Positions 54,679-64,000 of a stretch of 64,000 nt of DNA are shown piece after piece (position 1 is the stretch's first letter; every line of letters begins with the position of its first letter). The notes beneath the pieces are model-generated. The model had not been told where the DNA came from and made no database searches. It saw nothing but the letters and a program-made list of their open reading frames with translations. This stretch comes from Knoellia sp. Soil729 (GTDB taxonomy: Bacteria > Actinomycetota > Actinomycetes > Actinomycetales > Dermatophilaceae): the NCBI RefSeq assembly GCF_001427985.1, contig NZ_LMSA01000003.1:139153-203152 (forward strand), in the 5' to 3' direction. A program made the translations under genes and the position numbers.

Positions 54679-57567
54679 TCAGCCCGTGGGCTGGGGCTGC
54701 CCCGCCGCCTCCGCCTCCACCTCGGCGTCGTGCTCGGCAAGGTCCTGGTCGGTGGCCTCCTCGCCGCTCACGTGGGCCTCGGCCGACAACGTGGTCGGGT
54801 CGAGGTCGGGGTCGGCGAGGGAGTCGGCCGTGTGGGTGCCCGGCTGGGCTTGCTTGGTCATGGTCTCGAGCTCGTTCATGACCACGCCGTGCTGGTCGAC
54901 GCAGACCACGACGATGTCGCCTGGGTTCGCGCGAGCCATGACGTGCCGCACCGCAGAGAGCTCATCGGTGACGATCTCGACCTGGCGGCAACGGGCGCCC
55001 TGGGCCATGGCGGCCTTGGCACCCTCGGCGACGAGACCCGCCGTCTCGGCCGGCTTGCGACCGCGCAGACGCTCGTCCTCACGCACGACGATGACGTCGA
55101 AGTGCTGGGCCGCGATCGCGCCGAGCTCGCGCATGTCCTCGTCGCGACGGTCGCCGGCCGTCGCGATGACGCCGAGGCGTGAGAGCTTGCCGAACTCCGT
55201 GGCGCCGGACTTGGCGTCGGCATAGCGCTCGACGAACTCTCCGAGGACCTTCATGCCGGGAGCGTTGTGGCAGTAGTCGACGATGACGTCGATGTTGTTG
55301 ACGTTGACCTGGTTCATGCGGCCGGGGGAGAGGTAGTAGCTCGTCGAGAAGGTCCGCAGGCCCTGCCGGATCTCGTGCAGGCCCGTACCGATGGCGAACG
55401 CTGCACCAGCCGCGGCCATGGCGTTGGCGACGTTGAACATCGCCGTGCCGCCGAAGGTGGACGGGAGGAGGTGCGTCCACGCGAGCTGCATGGCCCGTCG
55501 ACCGTGCCGGATGACGATCATGTCGCCCTTCTCGGACGGCTCGAGCACCACGGCGCGCCCGCCTCGGCGGCAGTGGTCGTCGACGAAGTCACGAACCGAG
55601 GAACCGGGAGGCGACATCGTGAACCACACGATGGACCCCGAGCAGCGGCGCCGCATCTTGCGCACCAACGGGTCGTCGGCGTTGAGCACGGCAAAACCGT
55701 TGCGCGGCACCGCTTCCACGATGACGGCCTTGACGTCGGCCAGCTGTTCGACGGTGTTGATGCCGCGGATGCCCAGGTGGTCGGGCGCGACGTTGGTGAC
55801 GACGGCGACGTCGTTGCGGTCGTAGCCCAGGCCCTCGCGCAGGATGCCGCCCCGGGCCACCTCCATGACCGCGAAGTCGACGCGCGGGTTCTGCAGCACC
55901 ATGCGCGCGGACTTGGGACCGGACGCGTCCGCCTTGAAGACGAGGCGCTCGTCCACGACGATGCCGTCGGTCGAGGTCATGCCGACCTTGCGCCCCACTC
56001 CCTTCATGATGTGGGCGATCATGCGCGACGTCGTCGTCTTGCCGTTGGTGCCGGTGACGGCGACGATCGGCACGCGCGAGGGCGAGCCCGGCGGGAAGAG
56101 CAGGTCCACGACGGGCTTGGCGATGTACTGCGGTTCCCCGATGGTGGGGTGCGTGTGCATTCGGAAGCCGGGTGCGGCGTTGACCTCGCAGATCGCACCC
56201 CCGGTCTCCCGCACGGGTGAGGCGATGTCGGGGCAGATGAAGTCGATGCCCGCGACGTCGAGCCCGACCATGCGGGCGGCCTCCTCGGCGATCTCGACGT
56301 TGTCGGGGTGGGCGTCGAAGGTGCGGTCGACCGAGATCCCTCCGGTCGACATGTTGCCGGTGAGCGCGAGCTTGACCATCGTCCCCTGCGGTGGGACGTC
56401 GTCCATCGAGAAGCCCTGGTCCCGCACGAGCGCCTCGGCGGTCCGGTCGACCTTGATCCTCGTGAGGACCTTCTCGTGGCCGACACCGCGACGTGGGTCC
56501 GCGTTCGTGATCTCGACGAGCTCCCTCACGGTGCGCTCACCGTCGCCGACGACGTGGGCGGGGACACGCTCGGCGATGGCCTGCATGCGGCCGCCGACGA
56601 TGAGGCAGCGGTAGTCCTTGCCGGTGATGAACGACTCGACGATGACGTTGCCGCGGCGGGACTCCTCGCGCGCGGTCGCAAAGGCCTCGCGCACCTCGTC
56701 GTCGTTGGTGATGTCGAGGCAGACACCCCGCCCGTGGTTGCCGTCGAGCGGCTTGAGGACCACGGGGAACCCGATGCGGCGCGCGGCCGCGACAGCGTCC
56801 TCGGGCCCGCGGACGGTCTCCTGCTTGGGCACCGGCAGACCGGCCGAGCCGAGCAGCTTGGTCGTGAGGTCCTTGTCGCCCGCGATGTCCACCGCCAGGG
56901 CGCCGGTCTTGGAGGTCATCGTGGCCCGGATGCGCTGCGCGTGGACCCCCTGACCCAGCTGGACCAGGCTCGCGCTGTTGAGCCGGATGTAGGGGATGTC
57001 GCGGCTCACCGCCTCCTCGAGGATGGCAGCGGTGGAGGGCCCGAACGCGGTGCGTTCGGCCCGGCGCAGGAAGGCTTCGAGGGCAGCGTCGAAGTCGAAG
57101 CCGTCCTCGGCCTGCACGAGATGGTTGACGAGCCGGACGGCGAGCTGACCAGCGGCCAGGCCCACGCCCTCGTCGGTGTAGCCGTAGATGACGTTGTAGC
57201 GGCCCGGGTGCGTCTTGACCTGGCGGGTCTTGCCGCGGCGCTGGTCGTGGCCGGCCTCCTGCTGCAGCTGCAGGGCGACGTGCTCACTGACGTGTCCGAG
57301 CCAGGTGCCCTCGCGCATCCGCTCGATGAAGCCGCCCTTCACTCCCCGCGAGCAGGTGTGGTTCTCGAGGCCGGGCAGGAGCTCGACGAGCCGGTCGGTG
57401 AAGCCCTCGAGGAGGTCCGTGGGGTACTCCTCGAGGATGCCGAGGTCCACGGTGAGGTGGATGGCCGGGTCGTAGGACCAGATGTTGCCGCCGCGATAGA
57501 TGCGCGACTCGACGATGGTGAGGTCGGGGGCGGCGGGGCCAGAGGGGGTGGGACGTTCCTCGGTCAT
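54679..57567 (-). CDS. cphA: Cyanophycin synthetase
   Basis: Polymerises the storage peptide multi-L-arginyl-poly-L-aspartate. 962 aa: N-terminal domain to about residue 160 (ESRIYRGGNIWSYDP, HVSEHVALQLQQ), ATP-grasp 210-480 that adds Asp (VVLKPLDGNHGRGVCLDI, ICEVNAAPGFRMHTHP), and Mur ligase from about 495 that adds Arg (VTGTNGKTTTSRMIAHI, MNQVNVNNIDVIVDYCHN). Length is slightly above usual because of an acidic C-terminal tail. The ATG at 57567 has GAGGAG upstream; the frame is open further. Expressed with cphB, which lies 61 bases upstream. Confidence 0.95.
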   Translation of the reverse strand: MTEERPTPSGPAAPDLTIVESRIYRGGNIWSYDPAIHLTVDLGILEEYPTDLLEGFTDRLVELLPGLENHTCSRGVKGGFIERMREGTWLGHVSEHVALQLQQEAGHDQRRGKTRQVKTHPGRYNVIYGYTDEGVGLAAGQLAVRLVNHLVQAEDGFDFDAALEAFLRRAERTAFGPSTAAILEEAVSRDIPYIRLNSASLVQLGQGVHAQRIRATMTSKTGALAVDIAGDKDLTTKLLGSAGLPVPKQETVRGPEDAVAAARRIGFPVVLKPLDGNHGRGVCLDITNDDEVREAFATAREESRRGNVIVESFITGKDYRCLIVGGRMQAIAERVPAHVVGDGERTVRELVEITNADPRRGVGHEKVLTRIKVDRTAEALVRDQGFSMDDVPPQGTMVKLALTGNMSTGGISVDRTFDAHPDNVEIAEEAARMVGLDVAGIDFICPDIASPVRETGGAICEVNAAPGFRMHTHPTIGEPQYIAKPVVDLLFPPGSPSRVPIVAVTGTNGKTTTSRMIAHIMKGVGRKVGMTSTDGIVVDERLVFKADASGPKSARMVLQNPRVDFAVMEVARGGILREGLGYDRNDVAVVTNVAPDHLGIRGINTVEQLADVKAVIVEAVPRNGFAVLNADDPLVRKMRRRCSGSIVWFTMSPPGSSVRDFVDDHCRRGGRAVVLEPSEKGDMIVIRHGRRAMQLAWTHLLPSTFGGTAMFNVANAMAAAGAAFAIGTGLHEIRQGLRTFSTSYYLSPGRMNQVNVNNIDVIVDYCHNAPGMKVLGEFVERYADAKSGATEFGKLSRLGVIATAGDRRDEDMRELGAIAAQHFDVIVVREDERLRGRKPAETAGLVAEGAKAAMAQGARCRQVEIVTDELSAVRHVMARANPGDIVVVCVDQHGVVMNELETMTKQAQPGTHTADSLADPDLDPTTLSAEAHVSGEEATDQDLAEHDAEVEAEAAGQPQPTG

Positions 57568-57628
57568 CGGACTCCTCGGTGCTGGCAGTGGTGGTGCGGG
57601 GTGTGCCTCGGTGTCGAGCTCGAGCGGG

Positions 57629-58486
57629 TCACGACTTGGCCGTGGCCAGACTGACGTCGACATCCGCGTGCTGCTCGACGAACTCCACCAGCGTGGCGGC
57701 GCCGAGGTCGAAGGTCGCGCCCGCGGGGAGCGTGTGGACGACGGCGCCGGAGACGAGGAGCGGGGCTCCACGGCGTGCGTCGGGGGCGTCGGTGGTGACA
57801 TCGCGGCAGTCCATGACGGTGACGCCTCCGCGACCGTGGACCGTGAAGCGGTTCCCGCCGCTCACCTCGATGGCGGTGTCCTCGTCGATGCCGATGCCGA
57901 GCAGGCTGGGCGAGGAGGCGACCACCGACATGAGCCGGCCGTAGCGGGAGCGCTGCGCGAAGTGCTGGTCGACGACGACGCCCTTGAGCAGGCCGAGCCC
58001 GGCGCTGAGCTGGCTGGCGCGCTGGACAGGCGTGATGCCTTCGTCGCCCATGGAGATCATGAACTCGCTCATGATCGAGGCACCCGCCGACGTGCCCGCG
58101 ACCACGGCCCCGCGGGCGTGCGCCCGGTGAAGGGCGTCACCGAGCGGGGTGCCCGGGAAGTACTGCGACAGGCGCAGCTGCGAGCCACCACTCATGAAGA
58201 TGCCGGTGGCCTCGTCGATGAGCGCGACCGCCCGCGGGTCGTGTGCCTCACGCCGGGACTGAGGGTTGACCGTGTCGAGCGCCTCCACGCCGAAGCGGCC
58301 GAACACCTCGCTGTAGGAGGCCACGACCTCGTCCTGGAACGAGGAGGCCGTCGGGATGACGACGAGCCGCGAACGCCGTCCGCCGCTGATGCGCACGAAG
58401 CGCCGCAGCAGCGCTGCACGTCCGACACGGTCCTCGGCGCCGCCGATGATGAACAGCGTCGGTGTCGTGGAGGGGTAGCGAGGCAT
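57629..58486 (-). CDS. cphB: Cyanophycinase
   Basis: Serine exopeptidase that releases beta-Asp-Arg dipeptides from cyanophycin. 285 aa, normal length. IIGGAEDR at the N-terminus, FMSGGSQLRLSQYF, nucleophile Ser in VAGTSAGASIMSE, and KGVVVDQHFAQRSRYGRL are all family features. It precedes cphA on the same strand, so synthesis and breakdown are co-encoded. The ATG has its own -10 six bases upstream, inside the end of serB. Confidence 0.94.
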   Translation of the reverse strand: MPRYPSTTPTLFIIGGAEDRVGRAALLRRFVRISGGRRSRLVVIPTASSFQDEVVASYSEVFGRFGVEALDTVNPQSRREAHDPRAVALIDEATGIFMSGGSQLRLSQYFPGTPLGDALHRAHARGAVVAGTSAGASIMSEFMISMGDEGITPVQRASQLSAGLGLLKGVVVDQHFAQRSRYGRLMSVVASSPSLLGIGIDEDTAIEVSGGNRFTVHGRGGVTVMDCRDVTTDAPDARRGAPLLVSGAVVHTLPAGATFDLGAATLVEFVEQHADVDVSLATAKS

Positions 58487-58492
58487 TGGGCC

Positions 58493-58498
58493 AGCCTA
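58493..58498 (-). promoter_or_regulatory. -10 element of cphB overlapping the serB stop codon
   Basis: On the minus strand TAGGCT begins with the TAG stop codon of serB and ends six bases before the cphB ATG. There is no ribosome binding site. Confidence 0.5.
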
Positions 58499-59755
58499 GA
58501 GGTCTTGGGCGCGCGCGACGGCAGGCGCGGGCGTCGGTGTGCCATCGGCGTCGTCGGCCTCTTCGATCTCCTCGCGGGTGATCCCGAGGAGGTGGAGCAC
58601 GGCGTCGAGGTAGGGCACGTTGACGGCGGTGTCGGCCTGCTCGCGCACCACCGGCTTGGCGTTGAAGGCGATCCCCAGTCCGGCCGTGCCGAGCATGTCG
58701 AGGTCGTTTGCCCCGTCACCGATGGCCACGGTGCGCGCCAACGGCAGGCCCGCCTCCTCGGCGAACTCGCGCAGCGCGCTGGCCTTGCCCCGCCGGTCCA
58801 CGATGTCTCCGAGGACGCGCCCGGTGAGACGACCGTCCGCGACCTCGAGCCTGTTGGCCCTCGCGTGGTCGATGCCGAGCTCGTCCGCGATGGGCTGCAC
58901 GACCTCGATGAACCCGCCGGACACCAGCGCCACGGTGAACCCCAGGCGCTTGAGCGTGCGCACCAGGGTGCGCGCACCCGGCGTGAGCCGGACGGCTGCA
59001 CGGACCTCCTCGAGGACGGCCACGTCCAGTCCTGCGAGCGTCGCCACCCGGGCATGCAGGCTCTCGGCGAAGTCGAGCTCACCCGCCATGGCGCGTTCGG
59101 TCACCGCGGCGACCTCGGCCTCACGACCGGCGCGCCGCGCGAGGAGCTCGATGACCTCGTCCTGGATGAGGGTCGAGTCCACGTCCATGACGACGAGCCG
59201 CCGCCCGCGCCGCGCCAGCCCGGCCGGGGACACCGCGATGTCGACGTGCTCCTGTGCGGCGACGAGCGACAGCTCACGGCGCAGCGAGTCCAGGTCGGCG
59301 CCACTGACGTCGAGCTCGAGGGTGGTGACGGGGTAGCGCGAGAGCCTGCGGATGCGGTCGATGTTGGCACCGTGCTCGGCGATCGAGCTCGCCACCGCGG
59401 CGACCGCGCCGGCCCGCAGCGGGGAGCCGAGCACGACCACGGCAGCACGTCCCGTGGGCCGTTCCCGGTTGTCGCCGCGGCCCTTGGACACGCTCACCGT
59501 GAGCCCGAGCTCGGCACCCACAGCGGTGACGACCTCACGCAGGGCCTTGGCGGTGCCGCCGGGCGCGAGCAGCGCAGCGAGGGTCAGCTGGCCGCGGACG
59601 ACGACCTGCTCCAGGTCGAGGACGACGGCGCCCGTGGGCGCGACGGCATCGAAGAGTGCGCTCGTCACGCCGGGACGGTCATCCCCGATGAGGGTCACGA
59701 GCAGGGTGGACGGAAGCTTGGGCACTGGCGTCGCTGAGCCCGGTTGCATGGTCAC
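58496..59755 (-). CDS. serB: Phosphoserine phosphatase SerB with N-terminal ACT domains
   Basis: Last step of serine synthesis. About 419 aa. The N-terminal half has two ACT-like regulatory domains (VTLIGDDRPGVTSALFDAV and VVLGSPLRAGAVAAVASSI) that usually bind serine. The C-terminal half is a HAD phosphatase: VMDVDSTLIQDEVIELLA with nucleophile Asp, LVSGGFIEVV, and VAIGDGANDLDMLG. The start is uncertain between GTG 59761, GTG 59755 and ATG 59749; 59755 is preferred because TAACCT ends six bases before it. Confidence 0.94.
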   Translation of the reverse strand: MTMQPGSATPVPKLPSTLLVTLIGDDRPGVTSALFDAVAPTGAVVLDLEQVVVRGQLTLAALLAPGGTAKALREVVTAVGAELGLTVSVSKGRGDNRERPTGRAAVVVLGSPLRAGAVAAVASSIAEHGANIDRIRRLSRYPVTTLELDVSGADLDSLRRELSLVAAQEHVDIAVSPAGLARRGRRLVVMDVDSTLIQDEVIELLARRAGREAEVAAVTERAMAGELDFAESLHARVATLAGLDVAVLEEVRAAVRLTPGARTLVRTLKRLGFTVALVSGGFIEVVQPIADELGIDHARANRLEVADGRLTGRVLGDIVDRRGKASALREFAEEAGLPLARTVAIGDGANDLDMLGTAGLGIAFNAKPVVREQADTAVNVPYLDAVLHLLGITREEIEEADDADGTPTPAPAVARAQDL

Positions 59756-59761
59756 CGGCAC

Positions 59762-59767
59762 AGGTTA
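59762..59767 (-). promoter_or_regulatory. -10 element of serB, leaderless
   Basis: TAACCT on the minus strand overlaps the TAA stop of the oxidoreductase gene and ends six bases before GTG 59755. Confidence 0.4.
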
Positions 59768-60580
59768 GGAGTTCACCGCGTCGCGCCAGGCGAGGAGGTC
59801 ACGGACCGGACCGAGGTCGAAGTCCGGGCCGCTCAGTCCAGTGGTGAACAGACGGGTGCCCACGGCATACAGGGCATCGGCCGCAGCGGCGTGGTCCGGC
59901 ACGTCCTCGGGGAAGCGGCCCGGTTGGGGGCTCACCCCCGCCGAGCGTTCGATGGTCGCGGGGTCGCGGCCCAGGCGGGCACACCAGTCGTCCAGGACGG
60001 CGTGCTTGTGGGCGATCTTCTCGGCGTCACCGAAGCCGTGCCAGATGTCGGCCTGCTCCGCCACGATCCGCAAGGTCTTGCGCTCACCACCTCCACCCAC
60101 GAGCACGGGGATGGGGCGCGTCGGGGCGGGGTTGAGCCGGCTGCACCGCTCCTTGACCAGTGGGAGGTCACGGTCCAGGGCGTCGAGCCGTGCCCCGGGC
60201 GTGCCGAACTCGTAGCCGTACTCGTCGTAGTCGCGCTCGAACCATCCCGAGCCGATCCCGAGGATGAGCCGGCCCTCGCCGCCGCGCGCGGAGATGTGGT
60301 CGACGGTCCTCGCCATGTCGGCCAGCAGCTGCGGGTTGCGGTAGGAGTTGCAGGTCACGAGTGCGCCGATCTCGACCCGTTCGGTGGCCTCGGCCCACGC
60401 GGCGAGCATCGTCCAGCACTCGAAGTGGGCTCCGTCGGGGTCGCCGCTCAGGGGGAAGAAGTGGTCCCAGTTGAACAGGACGTCGACGCCCATCTCCTCG
60501 AGGGCTGCGCACGTGCGCCGAATGTCCGCGTATGCCGCGTGCTCCGGCTTGACCTGAACGCCGACACGCGCTCGGCTCAC
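59765..60580 (-). CDS. LLM-class F420-dependent oxidoreductase
   Basis: 271 aa luciferase-like TIM barrel. [55 protein letters not shown] and [16 protein letters not shown] identify a group of predicted F420-dependent enzymes common in actinomycetes (TIGR03560-like, from memory). The substrate is unknown. It is coupled to glgC by a GTGA overlap, though no functional link to glycogen is evident. Confidence 0.85.
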   Translation of the reverse strand: MSRARVGVQVKPEHAAYADIRRTCAALEEMGVDVLFNWDHFFPLSGDPDGAHFECWTMLAAWAEATERVEIGALVTCNSYRNPQLLADMARTVDHISARGGEGRLILGIGSGWFERDYDEYGYEFGTPGARLDALDRDLPLVKERCSRLNPAPTRPIPVLVGGGGERKTLRIVAEQADIWHGFGDAEKIAHKHAVLDDWCARLGRDPATIERSAGVSPQPGRFPEDVPDHAAAADALYAVGTRLFTTGLSGPDFDLGPVRDLLAWRDAVNS

Positions 60581-61830
60581 GGCTCGAGCACCGTGCCCTT
60601 GCCGACGATGGTGATGCCGGACTCGGTGACGGTGAAGCCGCGGGCGCGGTCGTGCTCGGCGTCGAAGCCGACGGAGGTGTTCTCGGGCAGATGGACGTTC
60701 TTGTCGATGATGGCGCGGCGCACGCGGCAGTTGCGGCCGATGTCGACGGCGTCGAGGATCACCGAGTCGTCGACCTCGGAGTAGCTGTGCACCCGCACGT
60801 CGGGGGAGATGATCGAGGAGTTCACGCGGGCGCCACTGACGATCACGCCGGGGGAGACCATCGAGTTCAGGGCCTCGCCGAAACGACCGGACGCGCCGTG
60901 GACGAACTTCGCCGGCGGGTAGGGGCCGTAGCTCGTGAACAGCGGCCAGTCGTAGTTGTAGAGGCTGAAGATCGGGTGGATCGAGATGAGGTCCATGTGG
61001 GCGTCGAAGTAGGAGTCCAGCGTCCCGACGTCACGCCAGTAGCCCTTGTCGCGCTCGGTGCCACCGGGGATGACGTTCTTCTTGAAGTCGTAGGTGTAGG
61101 CGGCACCCTGCTTGACCAACGCCGGGACGATGTCGCCGCCCATGTCGTGGGTGCTGTCCGGGTCCTCGGAGTCGCGGGTGACGGCCTCCTGGAGGACGTC
61201 GGCGTCGAAGACGTAGTTGCCCATGGAGGCGAGGATCTCGTCGGGGGAGTCGGGCAGCCCGTCGGGGTCGGAGGGCTTCTCGAGGAACGCCTTGATCTTG
61301 GTGTGGTCGTCGGCCTGAACCTCGATGACGCCGAACTGGTCGGCCATGCCGATCGGCTGGCGGATCGCCGCGACGGTGACGCCCGCGCCGGACTCGACGT
61401 GCTGGTCCACCATCTGCGAGAAGTCCATGCGGTAGACGTGGTCGGCCCCCACCACGACGACGATGTCCGGACGCTCGTCGGTGATCGTGTTGAGGCTCTG
61501 GAAGATGGCGTCCGCGCTGCCCTGGTACCAGGACTTGTCGACACGCTGCTGCGCGGGGATCGGTGCGACGTAGTTGCCGAGCATCGTCGACATGCGCCAC
61601 GTCTTCGTGACGTGCCGGTCGAGGCTGTGCGACTTGTACTGCGTCAGCACGACGATCTTGAGGTAGCCGGAGTTCACGACGTTGCTCAGGGCGAAGTCGA
61701 TGAGCCGGTAGATGCCTCCGAACGGCACGGCCGGCTTGGCCCGGTCGGCGGTGAGGGGCATGAGTCGCTTGCCCTCCCCACCTGCGAGAACAATGACGAG
61801 CACCTTGGGTCCACCGCTGCGGTATGCCAT
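60577..61830 (-). CDS. glgC: Glucose-1-phosphate adenylyltransferase
   Basis: Makes ADP-glucose, the donor for glycogen and maltose-1-phosphate synthesis. 417 aa. Nucleotide motif [20 protein letters not shown], catalytic [19 protein letters not shown] and a left-handed beta-helix C-terminus with hexapeptide-like repeats ([20 protein letters not shown]). The ATG at 61830 lies within a GTATGCC heptamer, and a TAGGTT -10 ends seven bases upstream. Divergent from glgA, its pathway partner. Confidence 0.96.
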   Translation of the reverse strand: MAYRSGGPKVLVIVLAGGEGKRLMPLTADRAKPAVPFGGIYRLIDFALSNVVNSGYLKIVVLTQYKSHSLDRHVTKTWRMSTMLGNYVAPIPAQQRVDKSWYQGSADAIFQSLNTITDERPDIVVVVGADHVYRMDFSQMVDQHVESGAGVTVAAIRQPIGMADQFGVIEVQADDHTKIKAFLEKPSDPDGLPDSPDEILASMGNYVFDADVLQEAVTRDSEDPDSTHDMGGDIVPALVKQGAAYTYDFKKNVIPGGTERDKGYWRDVGTLDSYFDAHMDLISIHPIFSLYNYDWPLFTSYGPYPPAKFVHGASGRFGEALNSMVSPGVIVSGARVNSSIISPDVRVHSYSEVDDSVILDAVDIGRNCRVRRAIIDKNVHLPENTSVGFDAEHDRARGFTVTESGITIVGKGTVLEP

Positions 61831-61837
61831 GCACGCC

Positions 61838-61843
61838 AACCTA
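61838..61843 (-). promoter_or_regulatory. -10 element of glgC, leaderless
   Basis: TAGGTT on the minus strand, seven bases, then the ATG at 61830. Confidence 0.5.
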
Positions 61844-61894
61844 GTGGACGGCGCCCGCGGATGTGACTTGCGTCTCCGCCCGGCTCGACGGCGA

Positions 61895-61900
61895 TAGGGT
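61895..61900 (+). promoter_or_regulatory. -10 element of glgA, leaderless
   Basis: TAGGGT, six bases, then the GTG at 61907. Confidence 0.5.
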
Positions 61901-61906
61901 CGCCCT

Positions 61907-63097
61907 GTGCGAGTCGACATCCTCAGCAAGGAGTACCCACCCACGATCTACGGCGGGGCGGGGGTGCACGTCGCCGAGCTGACGCGGGCCCTGCGCGAGC
62001 GAGGCGACATCGACGTCCGGGTGCGGGCCTTCGGACCTCCCCGTGACGAGGAGGGGACGACCGGGTATGCCGACCTGCCGGCTCTCGAGGGCGCGAACCC
62101 TGCGCTCGTGACCATGGGAGTCGACCTGGCGATCGCGGCCGACTGCGGCGGCACGGACCTGGTGCACTCGCACACCTGGTACGCCAACTTCGCCGGCCAC
62201 ACGGCCTCGCTCCTCGAGGGCGTCCCGCACGTCGTCAGTGCCCACAGCCTCGAGCCGATGCGGCCGTGGAAGGCCGAGCAGCTCGGGGGCGGCTACCGAC
62301 TCTCGTCCTGGATCGAGCGGACGGCCTACGAGGGTGCAGCTGCCGTCATCGCGGTGAGCGACGGCATGCGCAAGGACGTCCTGCGCAGCTATCCGACCAT
62401 CGACCCGGACAAGGTCAAGGTGGTCCACAACGGCATCGACAGCGAGCTGTGGAAGCGGGTCGAGGACCCCGACACCGTGCGCCGTCACGGCGTGGACCCC
62501 GACCGGCCCGGCGTCATCTTCGTCGGCCGGATCACCCGCCAGAAGGGCCTGCCCTACCTGTTGCGGGCGGTGGCCGAGCTGCCGCCGGAGGTGCAGGTGG
62601 TCCTGCTCGCGGGCGCACCCGACACCCCCGAGATCAAGTCCGAGGTCGAGGAGCTCATCGCCGGTCTGCGCGAGACGCGGGACGGGGTGGTGTGGGTTCC
62701 CGAGATGCTGCCGCGCAACGAGGTCATCGCGCTGCTCTCGGCCGCGACGGTGTTCGTCTGTCCCTCGGTCTACGAGCCGTTGGGCATCGTCAACCTGGAG
62801 GCCATGGCGTGCGACCTGCCGGTCGTCGCGACGGCCACGGGTGGCATCCCCGAGGTCGTCGTGGACGGGGAGACCGGCTGGCTCGTGCCGATCGAGCAGG
62901 TGCAGGACGGGTCGGGCGTCCCGGTCGACCCCGACCGCTTCGTCGCCGACCTCGCGGGTGCGCTCAACGCGGCGGTGTCGGATCCCGAGCGGGCGGCGCG
63001 CTTCGGCAGGGCGGGCCGGGTTCGTGCCGTCGAGTCGTTCTCGTGGTCACGCATCGGTGACGAGACGCTGACCGTCTATCGCGAAGTCCTGCGCTGA
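61907..63097 (+). CDS. glgA: Actinomycete GlgA/GlgM-type glycosyltransferase (GT4)
   Basis: 396 aa. N-terminal [19 protein letters not shown], donor-site [12 protein letters not shown], and C-terminal [15 protein letters not shown] and [17 protein letters not shown] belong to family GT4. Annotated as glycogen synthase in many genomes; the mycobacterial homologue makes maltose 1-phosphate from ADP-glucose and glucose 1-phosphate, so the true product may be that. Its 3' end overlaps the convergent unknown gene by 22 bases. Confidence 0.92.
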   Translation: MRVDILSKEYPPTIYGGAGVHVAELTRALRERGDIDVRVRAFGPPRDEEGTTGYADLPALEGANPALVTMGVDLAIAADCGGTDLVHSHTWYANFAGHTASLLEGVPHVVSAHSLEPMRPWKAEQLGGGYRLSSWIERTAYEGAAAVIAVSDGMRKDVLRSYPTIDPDKVKVVHNGIDSELWKRVEDPDTVRRHGVDPDRPGVIFVGRITRQKGLPYLLRAVAELPPEVQVVLLAGAPDTPEIKSEVEELIAGLRETRDGVVWVPEMLPRNEVIALLSAATVFVCPSVYEPLGIVNLEAMACDLPVVATATGGIPEVVVDGETGWLVPIEQVQDGSGVPVDPDRFVADLAGALNAAVSDPERAARFGRAGRVRAVESFSWSRIGDETLTVYREVLR

Positions 63098-63840
63098 GCC
63101 ACTGCTGAGACGCCGGCGTTCGTCGCGTCGGCCAGCGTGCGCTCAGCGGCCCGGTGCAGGCCGCGCAGCAGCTCGAGACGGCGTTGTTGCGTCCAGGCGT
63201 CCGGTCCGTCCTGCGGTCCGTCCAGGCCCGCCGCCGCGGCAGCACTGATGGCGGCCGCGAAGGTGATCGCGCGCAGCACCGGTCCGGGCAGCTCGTCGGG
63301 CAGGGCCCACGTCTCCGGGCGGGGAAGGGCCTCACGTGCGGCCGTGGCGTCGAATGGGCGTCCCCCGAGGGCGTCGAGCTGCTCGGTCGTCTCCAGCACC
63401 GTCGTGGTGAGCAGGCGGGTGGACTCCCGCGGGTCGAGCGCGGCCACCCGGTGCGTGGGCACGGCCTCGCAGTCGTGCGCCGTCCAGTCCAGCCGGCTGC
63501 CGGAGTCCGCGCCGCTGGCCCCCGGCGGTCCGAAGGTCGACCACGAGGGGATGAGAAGGGCGCCGAGTCCCGGTGCCACCAGGCACTCCTCGGCCTCGAC
63601 CGCTGACGCGCGGGTCTGCGGGTCGCAGGCCGGCAGGCTCGTGAGGTCGCCGCTCACCGGGAGCGCGACGAGGACGGTGCGCTCACCCAGGTCACGCCAC
63701 AGCTCGAGGCCTCGTATGCCGGGTCCGACCGCATCGACGTCGGGCAGGGCGGACTCGATGGCGCTCTCGAGGCTGGCGCCCCGAGCCCACGCGGACGTCG
63801 CCCACAGGGCGATCCGAACAGAAGCGGGAAGCTCGGGCAT
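63076..63840 (-). CDS. Conserved protein of unknown function
   Basis: 254 aa, Ala/Leu/Asp-rich, with no signal peptide, membrane helix or motif I recognise. Distinct segments are GLELWRDLGERTVLVALPVSGDL near residue 42 (a strand-rich part), ALLIPSWSTFGPPG, and a helical C-terminal third (VLRAITFAAAISAAAAAGLD). The start at 63840 is supported by TACGAT six bases upstream. Ile in GPGIRGLE is ATA inside an octamer. It overlaps glgA tail to tail. Confidence 0.65.
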   Translation of the reverse strand: MPELPASVRIALWATSAWARGASLESAIESALPDVDAVGPGIRGLELWRDLGERTVLVALPVSGDLTSLPACDPQTRASAVEAEECLVAPGLGALLIPSWSTFGPPGASGADSGSRLDWTAHDCEAVPTHRVAALDPRESTRLLTTTVLETTEQLDALGGRPFDATAAREALPRPETWALPDELPGPVLRAITFAAAISAAAAAGLDGPQDGPDAWTQQRRLELLRGLHRAAERTLADATNAGVSAVAQRRTSR

Positions 63841-63846
63841 GCCGTC

Positions 63847-63852
63847 ATCGTA
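63847..63852 (-). promoter_or_regulatory. -10 element of the unknown gene, leaderless
   Basis: TACGAT on the minus strand, six bases, then the ATG at 63840. Confidence 0.4.
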
Positions 63853-63869
63853 GGCACGCTCGCGTCAAC

Positions 63870-63875
63870 TAGGGT
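63870..63875 (+). promoter_or_regulatory. -10 element of the last ABC gene, leaderless
   Basis: TAGGGT, seven bases, then the ATG at 63883. Confidence 0.45.
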
Positions 63876-63882
63876 TCCCGTC

Positions 63883-64000
63883 ATGAGTGATGTGCTGGCG
63901 CTGGCGGGCGTGAGCGTCGTCCGTGGCGGCGCGACACTGCTCGACGAGGTCGACTGGGAGGTCGAGGAGGGGCAACGCTGGGTCATCCTCGGCCCCAACG
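63883..64000 (+). CDS. ABC transporter ATP-binding protein, 3' end outside window
   Basis: Only 39 residues are present. They read MSDVLALAGVSVVRGG and run to ILGPN, the first residues of a Walker A motif, which places it as an ABC ATPase. The WEVEEGQRWVILGPN form is common in ATPases of the ModF/YheS-like or iron-uptake type, but the class cannot be fixed from this fragment. Confidence 0.8.
   Translation, partial: MSDVLALAGVSVVRGGATLLDEVDWEVEEGQRWVILGPN

Overview
The window is about 70% G+C, uses almost only G/C-ending codons, and carries WhiA, RbpA, OpcA, a Suf operon led by SufR, GlgC/GlgA and a mycobacterial-style fabG-inhA pair. This points to an actinomycete; gene order and protein style suggest the Micrococcales, probably near Intrasporangiaceae (inference, no search was run). 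The order uvrC-rapZ-yvcK-whiA-gap-pgk-tpiA-secG-rbpA / pgl-opcA-zwf-pgi-tal-tkt / ctaB / ctaA / suf resembles the arrangement I recall from mycobacteria. I saw no rRNA, tRNA, CRISPR array, insertion sequence or prophage. No gene-free stretch exceeds 300 bases.

Layout. 1-1.5 kb: 3' part of a DUF222/HNH protein and a bidirectional terminator. 1.5-7.1 kb: a branched-chain amino acid ABC operon, livK-H-M-G-F, with a strong hairpin after the binding-protein gene. 7.3-7.8 kb: a Rieske lipoprotein. 7.9-13.1 kb: uvrC-rapZ-yvcK-whiA and a cupin. 13.2-16.9 kb: lower glycolysis (gap, pgk, tpiA), secG and rbpA. 16.9-25.5 kb (minus): pentose phosphate genes tkt-tal-pgi-zwf-opcA-pgl. 25.7-30.9 kb: heme O/heme A synthesis (ctaB, ctaA) with an efflux MFS, an ArsR-like regulator and an ABC exporter. 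31-32.6 kb: phosphatidylethanolamine synthesis (psd, pssA). 32.6-40.1 kb: sufR-B-D-ferredoxin-C-S-U-T, a VLRF1-type release factor and a small conserved protein.

40-49.3 kb: a cupin, a zinc metallopeptidase, an ABC-F factor, an ABC exporter preceded by a possible 12-codon leader ORF, then two tandem modules, each a BldD-like operator, a conserved leader, a surface protein and a sortase. SURF1 follows. 49.3-52.4 kb: moaA, two small proteins and fabG-inhA. 52.5-58.5 kb: cyanophycin locus, with cphA, cphB and a convergent cyanophycin-synthetase-like Mur ligase that lacks ATP-grasp and carries TPRs. 58.5-64 kb: serB, an F420-type oxidoreductase, glgC, glgA, an unknown protein and the start of an ABC ATPase gene.

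Two patterns run through the window. The octamer CGGCATAC (or GTATGCCG) is strongly over-represented and places otherwise rare TAT and ATA codons. Many genes have a TAGG(G/C)T-like -10 hexamer 6-7 nt before the start codon and no ribosome binding site, which suggests leaderless transcripts and guided several start choices. The most notable candidates for new biology are the duplicated BldD-box/surface-protein/sortase modules with non-canonical sorting motifs, the Mur-TPR protein beside cphA, and the octamer.
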